DNA from: Microcoleus vaginatus HSN003
GTDB taxonomy: Bacteria > Cyanobacteriota > Cyanobacteriia > Cyanobacteriales > Microcoleaceae
DNA: 64,000 nt
Reading direction: 5' to 3'
NCBI RefSeq assembly: GCF_022701255.1
Contig: NZ_CP031705.1
Location: forward strand, 3,113,501 to 3,177,500
Every line of letters starts with the position of its first letter. Position 1 is the first letter of the stretch. The notes below the pieces were generated by a model that was not told where the DNA came from, searched no databases, and was given only the letters and a program-made list of their open reading frames with translations. This document shows positions 1-8,891 of this stretch, in pieces. The position numbers and the translations under genes were made by a program.

Positions 1-655
1 AAGCATCGACAACCGCAGTATCTCCCCGCGAAACTAATTTCATCAGCGGGCTAACTTCGTGAGATACTGAAATTTGAGTAAAGCCAATTTCTTTGGCTAT
101 TTTAGCAACTTGTTTTTCATGTTCCGAGTAGCGGTAGCCGTGCATGAATACGATCGCACAACTGCGAATTCCCTCATCGTATGCTTGCTGCAAAGACGGG
201 ATAAACTCGGGATTGACAGCAGTCAACTCCTCACCTTGAGCACTGTAGCGTTCCGCAACTTCAATAACTCGATCGTACAGCATCTCCGGCAAAACAATGT
301 GGCGGGCGAAAATATTCGGGCGGTTTTGATAGCCAATTCTCAGCGCATCGCCGAAACCTTTAGTAATTAACAGAATTGTGCGATCGCCCTTTCGTTCCAG
401 CAAAGCATTTGTCGCCACCGTCGTCCCCATTTTAATCGCTTCAATTTCGGTGGCGGGTATCGCTGCGTCGGCGGGAATTCTCAAAATATCGCGAATTCCT
501 TGGACTGCGGCATCGGTGTAGCGTTCTGGGTTTTCCGACAGCAGCTTGTGAATGACTAATTTACCGTCGGGGCGCTGGGCGACAATATCAGTAAAAGTGC
601 CACCGCGATCGATCCAAAATTGCCAGCGAGTGCGATCGGGATAAGTAGGATTCAT
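1..655 (-). CDS. 5-oxoprolinase / hydantoinase A family, N-terminal part (partial at window edge)
   Basis: The complement reads open from an ATG at 655 to the window edge, giving about 218 residues, so only the amino-terminal part is here. The protein opens with a [12 protein letters not shown] segment followed by [16 protein letters not shown] and [14 protein letters not shown], the nucleotide-binding signature of hydantoinase A/5-oxoprolinase proteins of the ASKHA fold. Family members hydrolyse 5-oxo-L-proline to glutamate with ATP in glutathione turnover; cyanobacterial versions are usually one long chain of about 1200 residues, so most of the gene lies to the left. The start is the first ATG after a 145-bp AT-rich spacer from the M28 peptidase gene. 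No frameshift is visible. Family assignment is strong; the exact substrate is inferred. Confidence 0.88.
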   Translation of the reverse strand, partial: MNPTYPDRTRWQFWIDRGGTFTDIVAQRPDGKLVIHKLLSENPERYTDAAVQGIRDILRIPADAAIPATEIEAIKMGTTVATNALLERKGDRTILLITKGFGDALRIGYQNRPNIFARHIVLPEMLYDRVIEVAERYSAQGEELTAVNPEFIPSLQQAYDEGIRSCAIVFMHGYRYSEHEKQVAKIAKEIGFTQISVSHEVSPLMKLVSRGDTAVVDA

Positions 656-800
656 ATCTCTTTTTTTTGATATTTTTGCTTGATTAATTTACAAGTATTC
701 AACAAACTTCTGTTCGAGTCAATTCATAAAACTCATAACTTCGGGTCATAAAAGTCATAATTTCTGGTCGTTCAAACTAGCAGGCGCTCGATCATATTAA

Positions 801-1649
801 TTATAGATGTCGAATGCCCTTGACTAACCCCTGACAAACACCAGCCAGAAAATCCAAATCCAAAGTCTCAATCTTATCGCTTTCTCGATGATAATGCGGA
901 TTTCGCATATTAGCAGTATCAGTCACCATGATAGCCGGATAACCATTATCCCAAAAAGGAACATGATCGCTGCGGCGAGTATCCGGCACAATTAAACCTC
1001 GATTCGGCACCGGTAGCCACTCGCAGGGCTGACCTGATTTGCGAATTTTGCCACTCAAATTAATCAAATCGGGAACCGTCCGCAAATTGCCAATTAAAGC
1101 AATAAAATTGCCACTATTTGGATAAAAATATTTCAAGCCAGCGGGGTAGCTTTGAGAATTAGGATTATGGTTGCAATAACCCAACATTTCCAAAGAAATC
1201 ATTAACCGGATTGAGTCTTGCTGTTGCTTGTATTTAGCTGCATGATGACTGCTTCCCAAATAACCGTATTCTTCCATATCGAAGGCGACTAATTGCACTG
1301 GATATTTGAGCGGCCCAGATGCGATATCCCTTGCGAGTTCCAGCAAAACAGCAACACCAGTAGCATTATCATCGGCCCCAGGCGATCCGGGTACAGTATC
1401 GTAATGAGCACCAATTACGATCGGCGGCAACCGCTTCTTACTTGCCTTTTCGGAGGGGGGTAAATCCAAAATCAAATTGTGATGAATTTGGCCGCGAACC
1501 GAAAAATCGTCAATTTCTACAGTTCCCCACTGTGCCAACTGTTCGCGGATGTATTGCTGAGCATAAAAATGCCCTTCGGATGCGAGGTATGGGTTGCGAT
1601 CGCGTACAATTTGAATCAGATGGCTGTGCAAGCGTTCTTTGAGATTCAT
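801..1649 (-). CDS. M28 family zinc aminopeptidase-like protein
   Basis: A 282-residue co-catalytic zinc peptidase of the M28 family, which removes N-terminal residues from peptides. The metal-binding pattern is complete: H82 and D84 in GAHYDTVPGSPGADDNATG, D93 bridging, the E126/E127 pair in DMEEYG, E154 in SLEMLGY, and a late histidine (H252 or H254) in NPHYHRESD. There is no convincing signal peptide, so it is probably cytoplasmic. It reads in the same direction as the 5-oxoprolinase gene downstream of it; an association with peptide or glutathione turnover is plausible but not shown. The length is normal for the catalytic domain alone, without PA or TPR extensions. Confidence 0.88.
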   Translation of the reverse strand: MNLKERLHSHLIQIVRDRNPYLASEGHFYAQQYIREQLAQWGTVEIDDFSVRGQIHHNLILDLPPSEKASKKRLPPIVIGAHYDTVPGSPGADDNATGVAVLLELARDIASGPLKYPVQLVAFDMEEYGYLGSSHHAAKYKQQQDSIRLMISLEMLGYCNHNPNSQSYPAGLKYFYPNSGNFIALIGNLRTVPDLINLSGKIRKSGQPCEWLPVPNRGLIVPDTRRSDHVPFWDNGYPAIMVTDTANMRNPHYHRESDKIETLDLDFLAGVCQGLVKGIRHL

Positions 1650-1722
1650 GCAGTCTGCTACACAATGAGTACAATCAAATTATATTCTGTTTAATCTTGG
1701 AAATTATAGGAATACCAGCCAA

Positions 1723-2337
1723 ATGCCCTACAGCGATTTTAGTTTAGAAAAAGTCAAACGAACCTTTCAACTGACAACTTCAGAAATAGTCGATTTATTT
1801 GGAAATGTACCCGACTTACAATGCAGCCCTCTCTTGACAGAAATTCTACGTTAGAATGTACCTTTAGCCCTTGCCAGCAACAGCGAAAAAGCTCGCTCGG
1901 AAATGATTATTTCACCAATTTTAATCGACCTCAGAAGACAGTTAAAGGAACGAATTAACTTATTTTCGGGAATAGAGTTTGACGTGGATAGCGAAACGGG
2001 ATTAAATGGGATTTGCGATTTTATTATCAGCAATTCACCTGAAATACTATTTGTCAGCGCTCCCGTAATTACCCTGGTGGAAGCAAAAAAAGAAAATATC
2101 ACTGCTGGCTTGGGACAATGCGTAGCGGAAATGTTAGCAGCTAGGATATTTAACGAACGTACAGGCAATGAAGTTTCAACAATTTACGGGGCAGTGACAA
2201 CTGGGAGTATTTGGAAATTTATGAAATTAGAAGGAAGTGTAATTAGTATCGATCTGACTGAATATTACCTCAAAGATGTGAATAAAATTTTGGGTATTTT
2301 AGCAATGGGGGCTGTCTCGCAACCAATTGAGGTTTGA
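1723..2337 (+). pseudogene. Small conserved-type protein interrupted by an in-frame amber codon
   Basis: An ATG at 1723 opens a reading frame that runs 43 codons (MPYSDFSLEKVKRTF...), meets a single TAG at 1852-1854 and continues in the same frame without another stop to 2337. The two halves join smoothly (...[29 protein letters not shown]...). A gene finder would report only the 144-residue part from ATG 1903. The C-terminal part resembles a small nuclease-like fold (CDFIIS, then [11 protein letters not shown], a D...ExK spacing), which I recognise only as a cyanobacterial protein family of unknown role. A GAG-to-TAG change would explain the stop. It could be a recent nonsense mutant, or an expressed short form starting at 1903. 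Confidence 0.6.
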
Positions 2338-2399
2338 GTGCGATCGGGATACAGTTACAGAAGATCCGGAATCAATAGCAACACCTTGGAAATATATAC

Positions 2400-2509
2400 G
2401 ATACTTACGCATCAAAACCACAGAAACCGGGTTTTTGGCAGTTTCTGCGACTGTAACGAAGTATTTTAGAAAAAACCCGGTTTCTGACCACCCCGGCGTA
2501 AGTCCTCAT
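2400..2509. repeat. MITE-like palindromic repeat, copy 1 (left of the CHAT gene)
   Basis: About 110 bp with outer inverted arms ACTTACGC / GCGTAAGT and an inner inverted pair GAAACCGGGTTTTT / AAAAACCCGGTTTC. A second copy of the same design lies at 6394-6505, just past the end of the CHAT gene. The core AAACCCGGTTT also forms hairpins at 10365 and 42819. Confidence 0.7.
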
Positions 2510-2539
2510 ATAGTTATAAGTTAATCAAGCCGCAAAAAA

Positions 2540-5500
2540 ATGGCAGAAAACTCCCTACGCATTAATCACGATGCTGGTTCGATCCAACTATTCTGGCAGC
2601 GGAGAAACTCAGCACCCCGATTTGCCCCTCCCGTTACCTTTGAACATCCCTTTGACAGCAAAGTTCTAGCCGATTTGCGCTGGTATCTCGAAGAGTATCT
2701 GCGCTTTCCCTACGGACTAGAACCGGAAAATGCTAAAAAAATTGAACAGCAGTTGCAAGCTTGGGGACAGCAGCTATTTGACTTAGTATTTCGCAGCAGC
2801 GACAAGGCGCGGGAGTTTTTTCAGGAAGCGACACGAGCCGGATTAGATAAGTGCGAAATTAGTATTGTTTCCGACAATCCAGCCGTACTCAATTTGCCCT
2901 GGGAATTGCTGTTTACCCCAAATTATCAATTTCTTGCACCTTTGCTGGCGGGGATGTATCGCAGTCTTAGCGAGTATCCAGTTCGGGCAGACATGGGAGA
3001 AATGTCTGACGAACACTTAAATATTTTATTAGTTATTGCTCGACCCTCTGGAGCGAAGGATATTAATTTTCAAACCATCGCCCGCCCCATGCTAGAGGCA
3101 CTCAAACCTATTCAAAAACAGGTGAATCTCACGGTATTGCGCCCCCCTAGTTTAAAGCAGTTTGAAGCAGAACTTAACGCCCGCAAAGGCTTTTATCATA
3201 TCGTTCATTTTGACGGACATGGAGACTTTCAAGCTGACAGCAAAACCGTTCAAACTCAGTACGGGAAATCGGGAGAAGGCGTTTTAGTCTTTGAAGATGC
3301 AGACGGCAACCCGGAAATAGTTACTGCTACGGAAATTGCCCAATATTTGACTGATTGCCGCGTGCCGATTTTTATTCTCAATGCTTGCAAGTCGGGACAA
3401 GCTGGGGAAGAAGCCTTTTCTTCCGTGGCGGGACAGTTGGTGAAGTTGGGCGCGAAAGGCGTTGTCGCAATGGCTTATTCCGTCTATGCGGCAGGCGCCA
3501 AACACTTCATGGCACGGCTGTACGGGGAATTGGTGCGGGGACAAGACATCGCCTCTGCGGTGGCTGCGGGGCGCAAATCTATGTCCATAGACAAACAGCG
3601 CCCCAGTCCCAAAGGGCTTTTACCGCTGCAAGATTGGCTGGTGCCGGTGCTGTATCAGCAGGAACCTTGCAGGCCTTTTCGGCCGAAAGCTGCGACTCCG
3701 AGTTTTGCAGATTTGATGGGGGAATCTGACACAGAGGCTACGCTGGCGGTAGATTTGCCAGATGTTAGCGCCTATGGGTTTATTGGGCGAGATTACGATA
3801 TTTTGTGTCTTGAAAGAGCTTTTCGCCAAAATCATGTCGTGCTGTTGCAGGGGATGGGCGGCGTTGGGAAAACTGAGTTGGCCGGAGGGTTTGCGCGGTG
3901 GTTGGGTGATACTCAGGGGCGCACGGGTGGCGTTTTCTTCACTTCTTTTGAACGCGGTGCGGGGTTGAGTCAGGTAGTGAATCAAATTGGCCGGGCGCTG
4001 GGCGGGGAAAAATTCTCGTCATTGTCGCCGGAAAGACAGCAGGAGGTGGTGCGAAAATATTTGCAAACTAATCCTTGTCTGTTGATTTGGGATAATTTTG
4101 AACCGGTGAATGGGTTTCCCCAGGGGAATCAGCCGCTTTTACCGGCTGCGGAAAGAGACAGCTTGAAGCAATTTCTTAAAGAGTTGCGCGGGGGACAATC
4201 TTGGGTTTTGATTACCAGCCGGCGCGAGGAAAATTGGTTGGATTGCGGTTACGCGCTGCGGGAGTTAAAGGGATTGGTAAAGCCGGATGCGGAAGAGTTG
4301 GCGGCGCGGATTCTGCTGGAAGCGGGGGTTGACAGGGCGAAATTGCCTGGAGAATATCTGGAGTTGCTGAAACTGTTGGGCGGACATCCGCTGTCGCTGA
4401 GGGTGGTGTTGCGGCATTTGAAGACGCAGACTCCGGTGCAGTTGATTGAGGCGCTGCGGCGGGGATTGGATACTTTTAAAGGTGCAGAGGAGGAAGGGAG
4501 AGAGAAATCTCTAACGGTGTCGCTGGATTATTCGTTTGCCAATTTGTCGGAACGGGCGCGGCAGCATTTGCCGTTTTTAGGGCTATTTTGCGATCGAGTG
4601 GATGCACATTGGCTTGATTATTTTTCAGCAAATCCTGATGATGAGTTTGGACAAGCATATCAGGCGGTGTTTGGAGAAAACTTGCAGAAATCGGATTGGA
4701 TTGGACTCTTGAATGAAGCGACTGCCGCCGGAATTCTGGAATATTTGGAAAACAGTATCTACAAAATTCACCCGGCACTGCCTTGGTATTTGCGACAAAA
4801 GTTAGACCAAATGGGTTCGCAGGAGGTAATCAATACCCTAGAAAAAAAGTTGCTGGATTTCTATGCAGCGTTGGCGGATAACTACCGTAAGGAACTTATC
4901 AGCAATGCAGAATTGGCAACCTTTGTGCTGCGAGTGGAAGAACCGAATTTATTGCAACATTTACGACTGGCAGAACAGCAGCAGGATTGGAATAAAGCTT
5001 ATCGTATTCTTTGCGCCTTGGGGGAGGTGTATCAGCGATGGGGGCGCAAACCAGAATTTAAGTCCCTGCGAGAACGGGCGCTGAACCAAATTGGCTTCCA
5101 CTTGCCACAAGCAAAGGCAAAGGGGCAAGATGCTTTTGATTTCTGGATGTATCTGCGGGGAGTAGATGCAAATGAAGCTCTTAAAAGTGCTGACTTGGAA
5201 ACAGCAAGAGCCGTTTATCAAGAAATTCGGGATGAATTGACAGCCTTAAATGACCCTTCCGTGAATGGCAGTATTGCTGTTACTTATCACCAACTAGGAA
5301 GAGTAGCCCAAGAGCAACGGCAGTTTGACCATGCGATCGCTTTTTACAATAAAGCTCTCCAAATTTATGAAGATGCGGGGGATTTCTACCGTGCTGCTGG
5401 CGACTATCACAATCTAGGAGTGGTAGCCCAAAAACAACGGCAGTTTGACCATGCGATCGCTTTTTACAACAAAGCTCTCCAAATTTATGAAGATGCGGGG

Positions 5501-6388
5501 GATTTCTACCGTGCTGCTAGCGACTATCACCAACTAGGAAGAGTAGCCCAAGAGCAACGGCAGTTTGACCATGCGATCGCTTTTTACAATAAAGCTCTCA
5601 AAATTAAAGAAGATGCGGGGGATTTCTACAGTGCTGCTAGCGACTATCACCAACTAGGAACGGTAGCCCAAGAGCAACGGCGGTTTGACAATGCGATCGC
5701 CTTTTACAATCAAGCTCTCCAAATTTATGAAGATGCGGGGGATGCTTACAACGCTGCTGACGAGTATCACCAACTAGGACAGGTAGCCCAAGAGCAACGG
5801 TGGTTTGACGATGCGATCGCCTTTTACAACAAAGCTGTCAAAATTTATGAAGATGCGGGGGATTTTTACAGTGCTGCTGGCGACTATCACAATCTAGGAA
5901 TCGTAGCCCAAGAGCAACGGCGGTTTGACGATGCGATCGCTTTTTACAATAAATCTCTCCAAATTCATGAAGATGCGGGGGATTTTTACTCCGCTGCTAA
6001 CCAGTATCAAGGATTGGGAAACATTACCAAAGAGCAAGGAGATTTTGACACTGCGATAGCCTATTTCCAAAAAGCATTTACAGCCACAAGTGCAGCAAAT
6101 GATTGGCGTAAAGCTTCCTCAGCTCTAACTGTATGGAGCCGAACTTTAGAAACCCAATCGAATTGGACAGAGGCCGTGAAAATTTACATTCAAGCCTTAG
6201 CCATTGACATCGAGCATAATTCAGAATGGGTTGACTCGGATATCGCAGATTTAGGGCGGATGCTCAAGCAGTTGGGAGACAGTCAGTTTCAGGTAATTTG
6301 GCGAGAGTTTACGGGTGATGAGTGTCCGGGAGAGAGGTTTTCAGCTATTCAGAAAGCCAGTGAAACAGAGGAGGAGGGAGCAGATTAA
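2540..6388 (+). CDS. CHAT protease - NB-ARC NTPase - TPR repeat protein (STAND family)
   Basis: A 1282-residue three-part protein. Residues about 120-370 form a CHAT caspase-like peptidase with the catalytic pair H227 (HFDGHGD) and C283 (LNACKSG). Residues about 410-760 are an NB-ARC ATPase with Walker A GMGGVGKT at 438-445, Walker B LLIWDNF with D518, a sensor-like WVLITSRR and a GGHPLSL motif. Residues about 910-1190 hold seven 40-residue TPR units, six nearly identical. This effector-switch-sensor order is typical of STAND proteins in prokaryotic immunity and regulated cell death: the TPR part senses, the NTPase oligomerises, the protease cuts. The role here is inferred. It starts at ATG 2540, 30 bp after a MITE-like repeat, and a second copy of that repeat follows the stop. 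A small membrane-protein gene lies 322 bp downstream. All key residues are intact, so it looks functional. Confidence 0.9.
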   Translation: MAENSLRINHDAGSIQLFWQRRNSAPRFAPPVTFEHPFDSKVLADLRWYLEEYLRFPYGLEPENAKKIEQQLQAWGQQLFDLVFRSSDKAREFFQEATRAGLDKCEISIVSDNPAVLNLPWELLFTPNYQFLAPLLAGMYRSLSEYPVRADMGEMSDEHLNILLVIARPSGAKDINFQTIARPMLEALKPIQKQVNLTVLRPPSLKQFEAELNARKGFYHIVHFDGHGDFQADSKTVQTQYGKSGEGVLVFEDADGNPEIVTATEIAQYLTDCRVPIFILNACKSGQAGEEAFSSVAGQLVKLGAKGVVAMAYSVYAAGAKHFMARLYGELVRGQDIASAVAAGRKSMSIDKQRPSPKGLLPLQDWLVPVLYQQEPCRPFRPKAATPSFADLMGESDTEATLAVDLPDVSAYGFIGRDYDILCLERAFRQNHVVLLQGMGGVGKTELAGGFARWLGDTQGRTGGVFFTSFERGAGLSQVVNQIGRALGGEKFSSLSPERQQEVVRKYLQTNPCLLIWDNFEPVNGFPQGNQPLLPAAERDSLKQFLKELRGGQSWVLITSRREENWLDCGYALRELKGLVKPDAEELAARILLEAGVDRAKLPGEYLELLKLLGGHPLSLRVVLRHLKTQTPVQLIEALRRGLDTFKGAEEEGREKSLTVSLDYSFANLSERARQHLPFLGLFCDRVDAHWLDYFSANPDDEFGQAYQAVFGENLQKSDWIGLLNEATAAGILEYLENSIYKIHPALPWYLRQKLDQMGSQEVINTLEKKLLDFYAALADNYRKELISNAELATFVLRVEEPNLLQHLRLAEQQQDWNKAYRILCALGEVYQRWGRKPEFKSLRERALNQIGFHLPQAKAKGQDAFDFWMYLRGVDANEALKSADLETARAVYQEIRDELTALNDPSVNGSIAVTYHQLGRVAQEQRQFDHAIAFYNKALQIYEDAGDFYRAAGDYHNLGVVAQKQRQFDHAIAFYNKALQIYEDAGDFYRAASDYHQLGRVAQEQRQFDHAIAFYNKALKIKEDAGDFYSAASDYHQLGTVAQEQRRFDNAIAFYNQALQIYEDAGDAYNAADEYHQLGQVAQEQRWFDDAIAFYNKAVKIYEDAGDFYSAAGDYHNLGIVAQEQRRFDDAIAFYNKSLQIHEDAGDFYSAANQYQGLGNITKEQGDFDTAIAYFQKAFTATSAANDWRKASSALTVWSRTLETQSNWTEAVKIYIQALAIDIEHNSEWVDSDIADLGRMLKQLGDSQFQVIWREFTGDECPGERFSAIQKASETEEEGAD
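5281..6060 (+). repeat. 120-bp tandem repeat encoding the TPR array
   Basis: Six near-identical 120-bp units plus a diverged seventh lie inside the CHAT gene. Each of the first six carries GCGATCGC at the same phase (5333, 5453, 5573, 5693, 5813, 5933), encoding the AIAFY of the TPR helix; the seventh has GCGATAGC instead. High nucleotide identity suggests recent unit duplication or gene conversion. Confidence 0.9.
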
Positions 6389-6393
6389 TAGTG

Positions 6394-6505
6394 ACAGGAT
6401 TTACGCATGGGGGCCCAGAAACCGGGTTTTTACGAAAATACTTCCTTGCGACACGCAGATTCCCGAAAAAACCCGGTTTCTTTGTTCGGAGTGCGTAATT
6501 CCTGT
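6394..6505. repeat. MITE-like palindromic repeat, copy 2 (right of the CHAT gene)
   Basis: Terminal inverted arms ACAGGATTTACGCA and its near complement TGCGTAATTCCTGT enclose the inner pair GAAACCGGGTTTTT / AAAAACCCGGTTTC. It starts six bases after the CHAT stop codon and may act as its terminator. The possible 2-bp TA target duplication is not clear. Confidence 0.7.
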
Positions 6506-6605
6506 ATAGAAAAATCCGCGTTTTGTGACGCAAATGCTTCGCCACTACGGACATTATACCCGTGTTAGCAACTGGATCTCCGGCCCGTTCCACAAGACAT
6601 CAAAT

Positions 6606-6637
6606 TTTCTTGTGGGGTGGGCCGAAGATCCCGCCCG
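6606..6637. repeat. Dispersed GTGGGGTGGGCC...CCCGCCC repeat
   Basis: A short GC-rich dispersed motif in a low-GC spacer. Related copies sit at about 39333-39360 and, inverted, at 44668-44695. Each includes TGTGGGGTGGG and a CCCGCCC arm. Confidence 0.5.
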
Positions 6638-6709
6638 GAATCAATGAAGTATTACTGCTATAATCATTACAATCAAAATTGTTTAACTAACTTACCCGCA
6701 ATTAACAAT

Positions 6710-7144
6710 ATGGAACCGATACTAACTGCCGCCGAAATGAATGAAAAGCGGCTGATGTTGCAAGATTACGCTCCCGCCCAAGAAGCCTTTGCCATGCTGG
6801 AAAAACACAACGGCAGACTTGACACCAGTTTTGATGAATTGTGGGTTGAAAACCACAATCTTGAATCCTTTGCACAACCAAAAAACGGCAAATCCCTATG
6901 GCAAGTCACGCTGAAAACTCTCCGCGCCGAACTCTGCGGCAATGATGGCTTGCGGGCCCAATTCAAAGACTATACCAAAAATCCTGGGAGTACGCCTTTG
7001 CTTACGGGATTAATTGTTGCTGTTGTCGGTTTGGGTGCTTCGTCTGGAATACCGATCGATCCTAGTATAGCTACTATTATTGTTCTCTATTTGCTCAAAA
7101 TTAGTCTCAATATTTTTTGTGAATATACCGATCCAGTAAGTTAG
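6710..7144 (+). CDS. Small putative membrane protein downstream of the CHAT-NTPase gene
   Basis: Read from ATG 6710 this is a 144-residue protein; the frame is open further upstream to 6617, but that part lies in a dispersed repeat and is unlikely to be coding. The first 90 residues are charged and helical with several acidic stretches (DELWVENHNLESF). The C-terminal third is hydrophobic, with two likely membrane helices (TPLLTGLIVAVVGLGASSGI and PSIATIIVLYLLKISLNIF). I recognise no named family. Its position 3' of a CHAT/NB-ARC/TPR gene and its soluble-plus-membrane layout resemble accessory or membrane-effector proteins that accompany such NTPases, but that is inference. A dispersed repeat separates the two genes, so co-transcription is uncertain. 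Confidence 0.6.
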   Translation: MEPILTAAEMNEKRLMLQDYAPAQEAFAMLEKHNGRLDTSFDELWVENHNLESFAQPKNGKSLWQVTLKTLRAELCGNDGLRAQFKDYTKNPGSTPLLTGLIVAVVGLGASSGIPIDPSIATIIVLYLLKISLNIFCEYTDPVS

Positions 7145-7326
7145 AATTTAGGTTAAATTACTATTGGCATACCAAACGGGAAATCGCCATCTACCTCTTT
7201 CAAAAGACAAGAAAAAGAGGTACATTTGAATTTACCGTGCGGCCGGGGCGGGTTTATTTATCCTTTTAATTGTTGTCAAGATTGTTGGTAAAACCCGCCC
7301 CTCCGAGAATAATATCCGCAAACAAT

Positions 7327-8403
7327 CTAAACTTCCGATTCTAATTCGCTTACCCGCACCTGCACCGGCAAGTCTACAGAATCAAACTCTGACGGCTCTA
7401 ATAAAGCCGCCGCTTCACCTTGAGAATTAACCTGGTCGCCCGATCGCACTTTTCGCAATTTCTCACCCAAAGTATCCCGCTGATTAATCAAATAAATACT
7501 CACCAAAGTCAGCCCAACTCCCATCGATTGCAGCGGATTCAACACTTCGCCCAAGAACAAATTGCCGAACAGCAAAGCAAATACAGGCGTAAGAAAGGTA
7601 AGAGAACTTAAACTTGTTAGACTGCCGGTAGAAGCAAAATAAAAGAACAAACCGTAGGCGATCGCACTTCCGAACACAGTAGAATAACCTAACGCCATCC
7701 AGCCGGAAAAATCGATATTCACAAACTGTTCGGACTCAGTTACAGCCGAAATTGCCCACAGCGGCAAACCGCCCAAAATCATGTGCCAACCAGTCGCCAC
7801 CACCGGGTCAACATAGCGGCAAACCCAGCGCACCAAAACCGTACCCACAGCCATCGACAAAGCAGCCAACAGCATCAACCATTCTCCACCCTGAAACAAC
7901 TGTTCGATACCCCCAGAAACCTGCCTGTTTTCAGGATGAAACAGCCCTACAATCCAGCCATCCGGCAACCCAATTAAACTGATGCCGACAACGCCAATCA
8001 CTAATCCCAACCAGCCCCAAAAACCAATTTTTTCTTGAAACAGCCACAAACACAAAATCGCCACAGCTAGCGGTTGAGAATCAATCATCACCGAACCCAA
8101 GCCGGCACCGGTTCTCGCTAAACCTTCAGCTAAAAAGCCTTGAAACAAAGTAGCGTCAACCAAAGCAAACAGGGAAATCCACAGCCAAGCTTTCCAACCC
8201 TGCGGCTGTGGCTTTCCCATGAATGTCGCCACCAGCAGCACCAACACGCCCGCAGGTATCAAACGCACGACAGCCACAAACAGCGGCGTTGTGTGTGGCA
8301 TCACGCCCTTCATGGCTACCATCGCGGTTCCCCACAGGAAAAACGGCGCAATTAGCAACAGCGGGGCAAAAGGCAATTTTGAATCGGTAAGCTTTAGCTG
8401 CAT
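7327..8403 (-). CDS. EamA/RhaT family (DMT superfamily) transporter
   Basis: A 358-residue inner-membrane protein with ten predicted helices arranged as two EamA halves (for example APLLLIAPFFLWGTAMVAMKG near the start and TVFGSAIAYGLFFYFA in the second half). Family members export amino acids, metabolites or drugs; the substrate cannot be told from sequence. I use the ATG at 8403 (MQLKLTDSKL); the frame is open further to 8592 only because it crosses the palindromic array next door, and that extension translates as repeat sequence. The C-terminal tail after the last helix is hydrophilic and acidic. It is convergent with the small membrane protein gene and divergent from sppA. Confidence 0.85.
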   Translation of the reverse strand: MQLKLTDSKLPFAPLLLIAPFFLWGTAMVAMKGVMPHTTPLFVAVVRLIPAGVLVLLVATFMGKPQPQGWKAWLWISLFALVDATLFQGFLAEGLARTGAGLGSVMIDSQPLAVAILCLWLFQEKIGFWGWLGLVIGVVGISLIGLPDGWIVGLFHPENRQVSGGIEQLFQGGEWLMLLAALSMAVGTVLVRWVCRYVDPVVATGWHMILGGLPLWAISAVTESEQFVNIDFSGWMALGYSTVFGSAIAYGLFFYFASTGSLTSLSSLTFLTPVFALLFGNLFLGEVLNPLQSMGVGLTLVSIYLINQRDTLGEKLRKVRSGDQVNSQGEAAALLEPSEFDSVDLPVQVRVSELESEV

Positions 8404-8520
8404 GGCGGAGACTCCAAATAATTGATGAGATTGATTCTCGTGGGGATGATGTAGTTTTGTTAAGCAATTTTTACAATTATATATCGCTGTTGAGTTAAAT
8501 TCGATCGCACAAACCTCGAC

Positions 8521-8813
8521 CATTATGAACAGGCAAGATGCCTGTTCCACAACAAAATCAAGGTGGAACAGGCATCTTGCCTGTTGCGGCAATTATGAAC
8601 ACGCAAGATGCCTGTTCCACAATCCAGAATTTTCTTGTGCAACAGGCATCTTGCCTGTTGCGGCCATTATGAACAGGCAAGATGCCTGTTCCACAATCCA
8701 GAATTTTCTTGTGCAACAGGCATCTTGCCTGTTGTGGCCATTATGAACAGGCAAGATGCCTGTTCCACAATCCAGAATTTTCTTGTGCAACAGGCATCTT
8801 GCCTGTTGCGAAC
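8521..8813. repeat. Tandem array of palindromic repeats (about 74-bp period)
   Basis: Four units begin at an ATTATGAAC marker at 8522, 8592, 8666 and 8740 (spacings 70, 74, 74). Each unit has two oppositely oriented copies of ACAGGCAAGATGCCTGTTCCAC / AACAGGCATCTTGCCTGTT separated by CCAGAATTTTCTTG. The array fills most of the 488-bp gap between the EamA transporter and sppA. Single copies of the same palindrome occur at 27222-27290, 36333-36356 and (mutated) 44705-44735. Confidence 0.92.
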
Positions 8814-8891
8814 ACAGGCACCACATCTACCCCGATGAATAAGGCACACTAGAAGTGAGCTACAAAATTTCACCTTGCCTGTACACTGCCC

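Noticed and set aside
8521..8838. Several open frames of 70-90 codons inside the repeat array
   Set aside because: All translate the palindromic repeat (QDACSTIQNF-like peptides) on both strands; no independent coding evidence.
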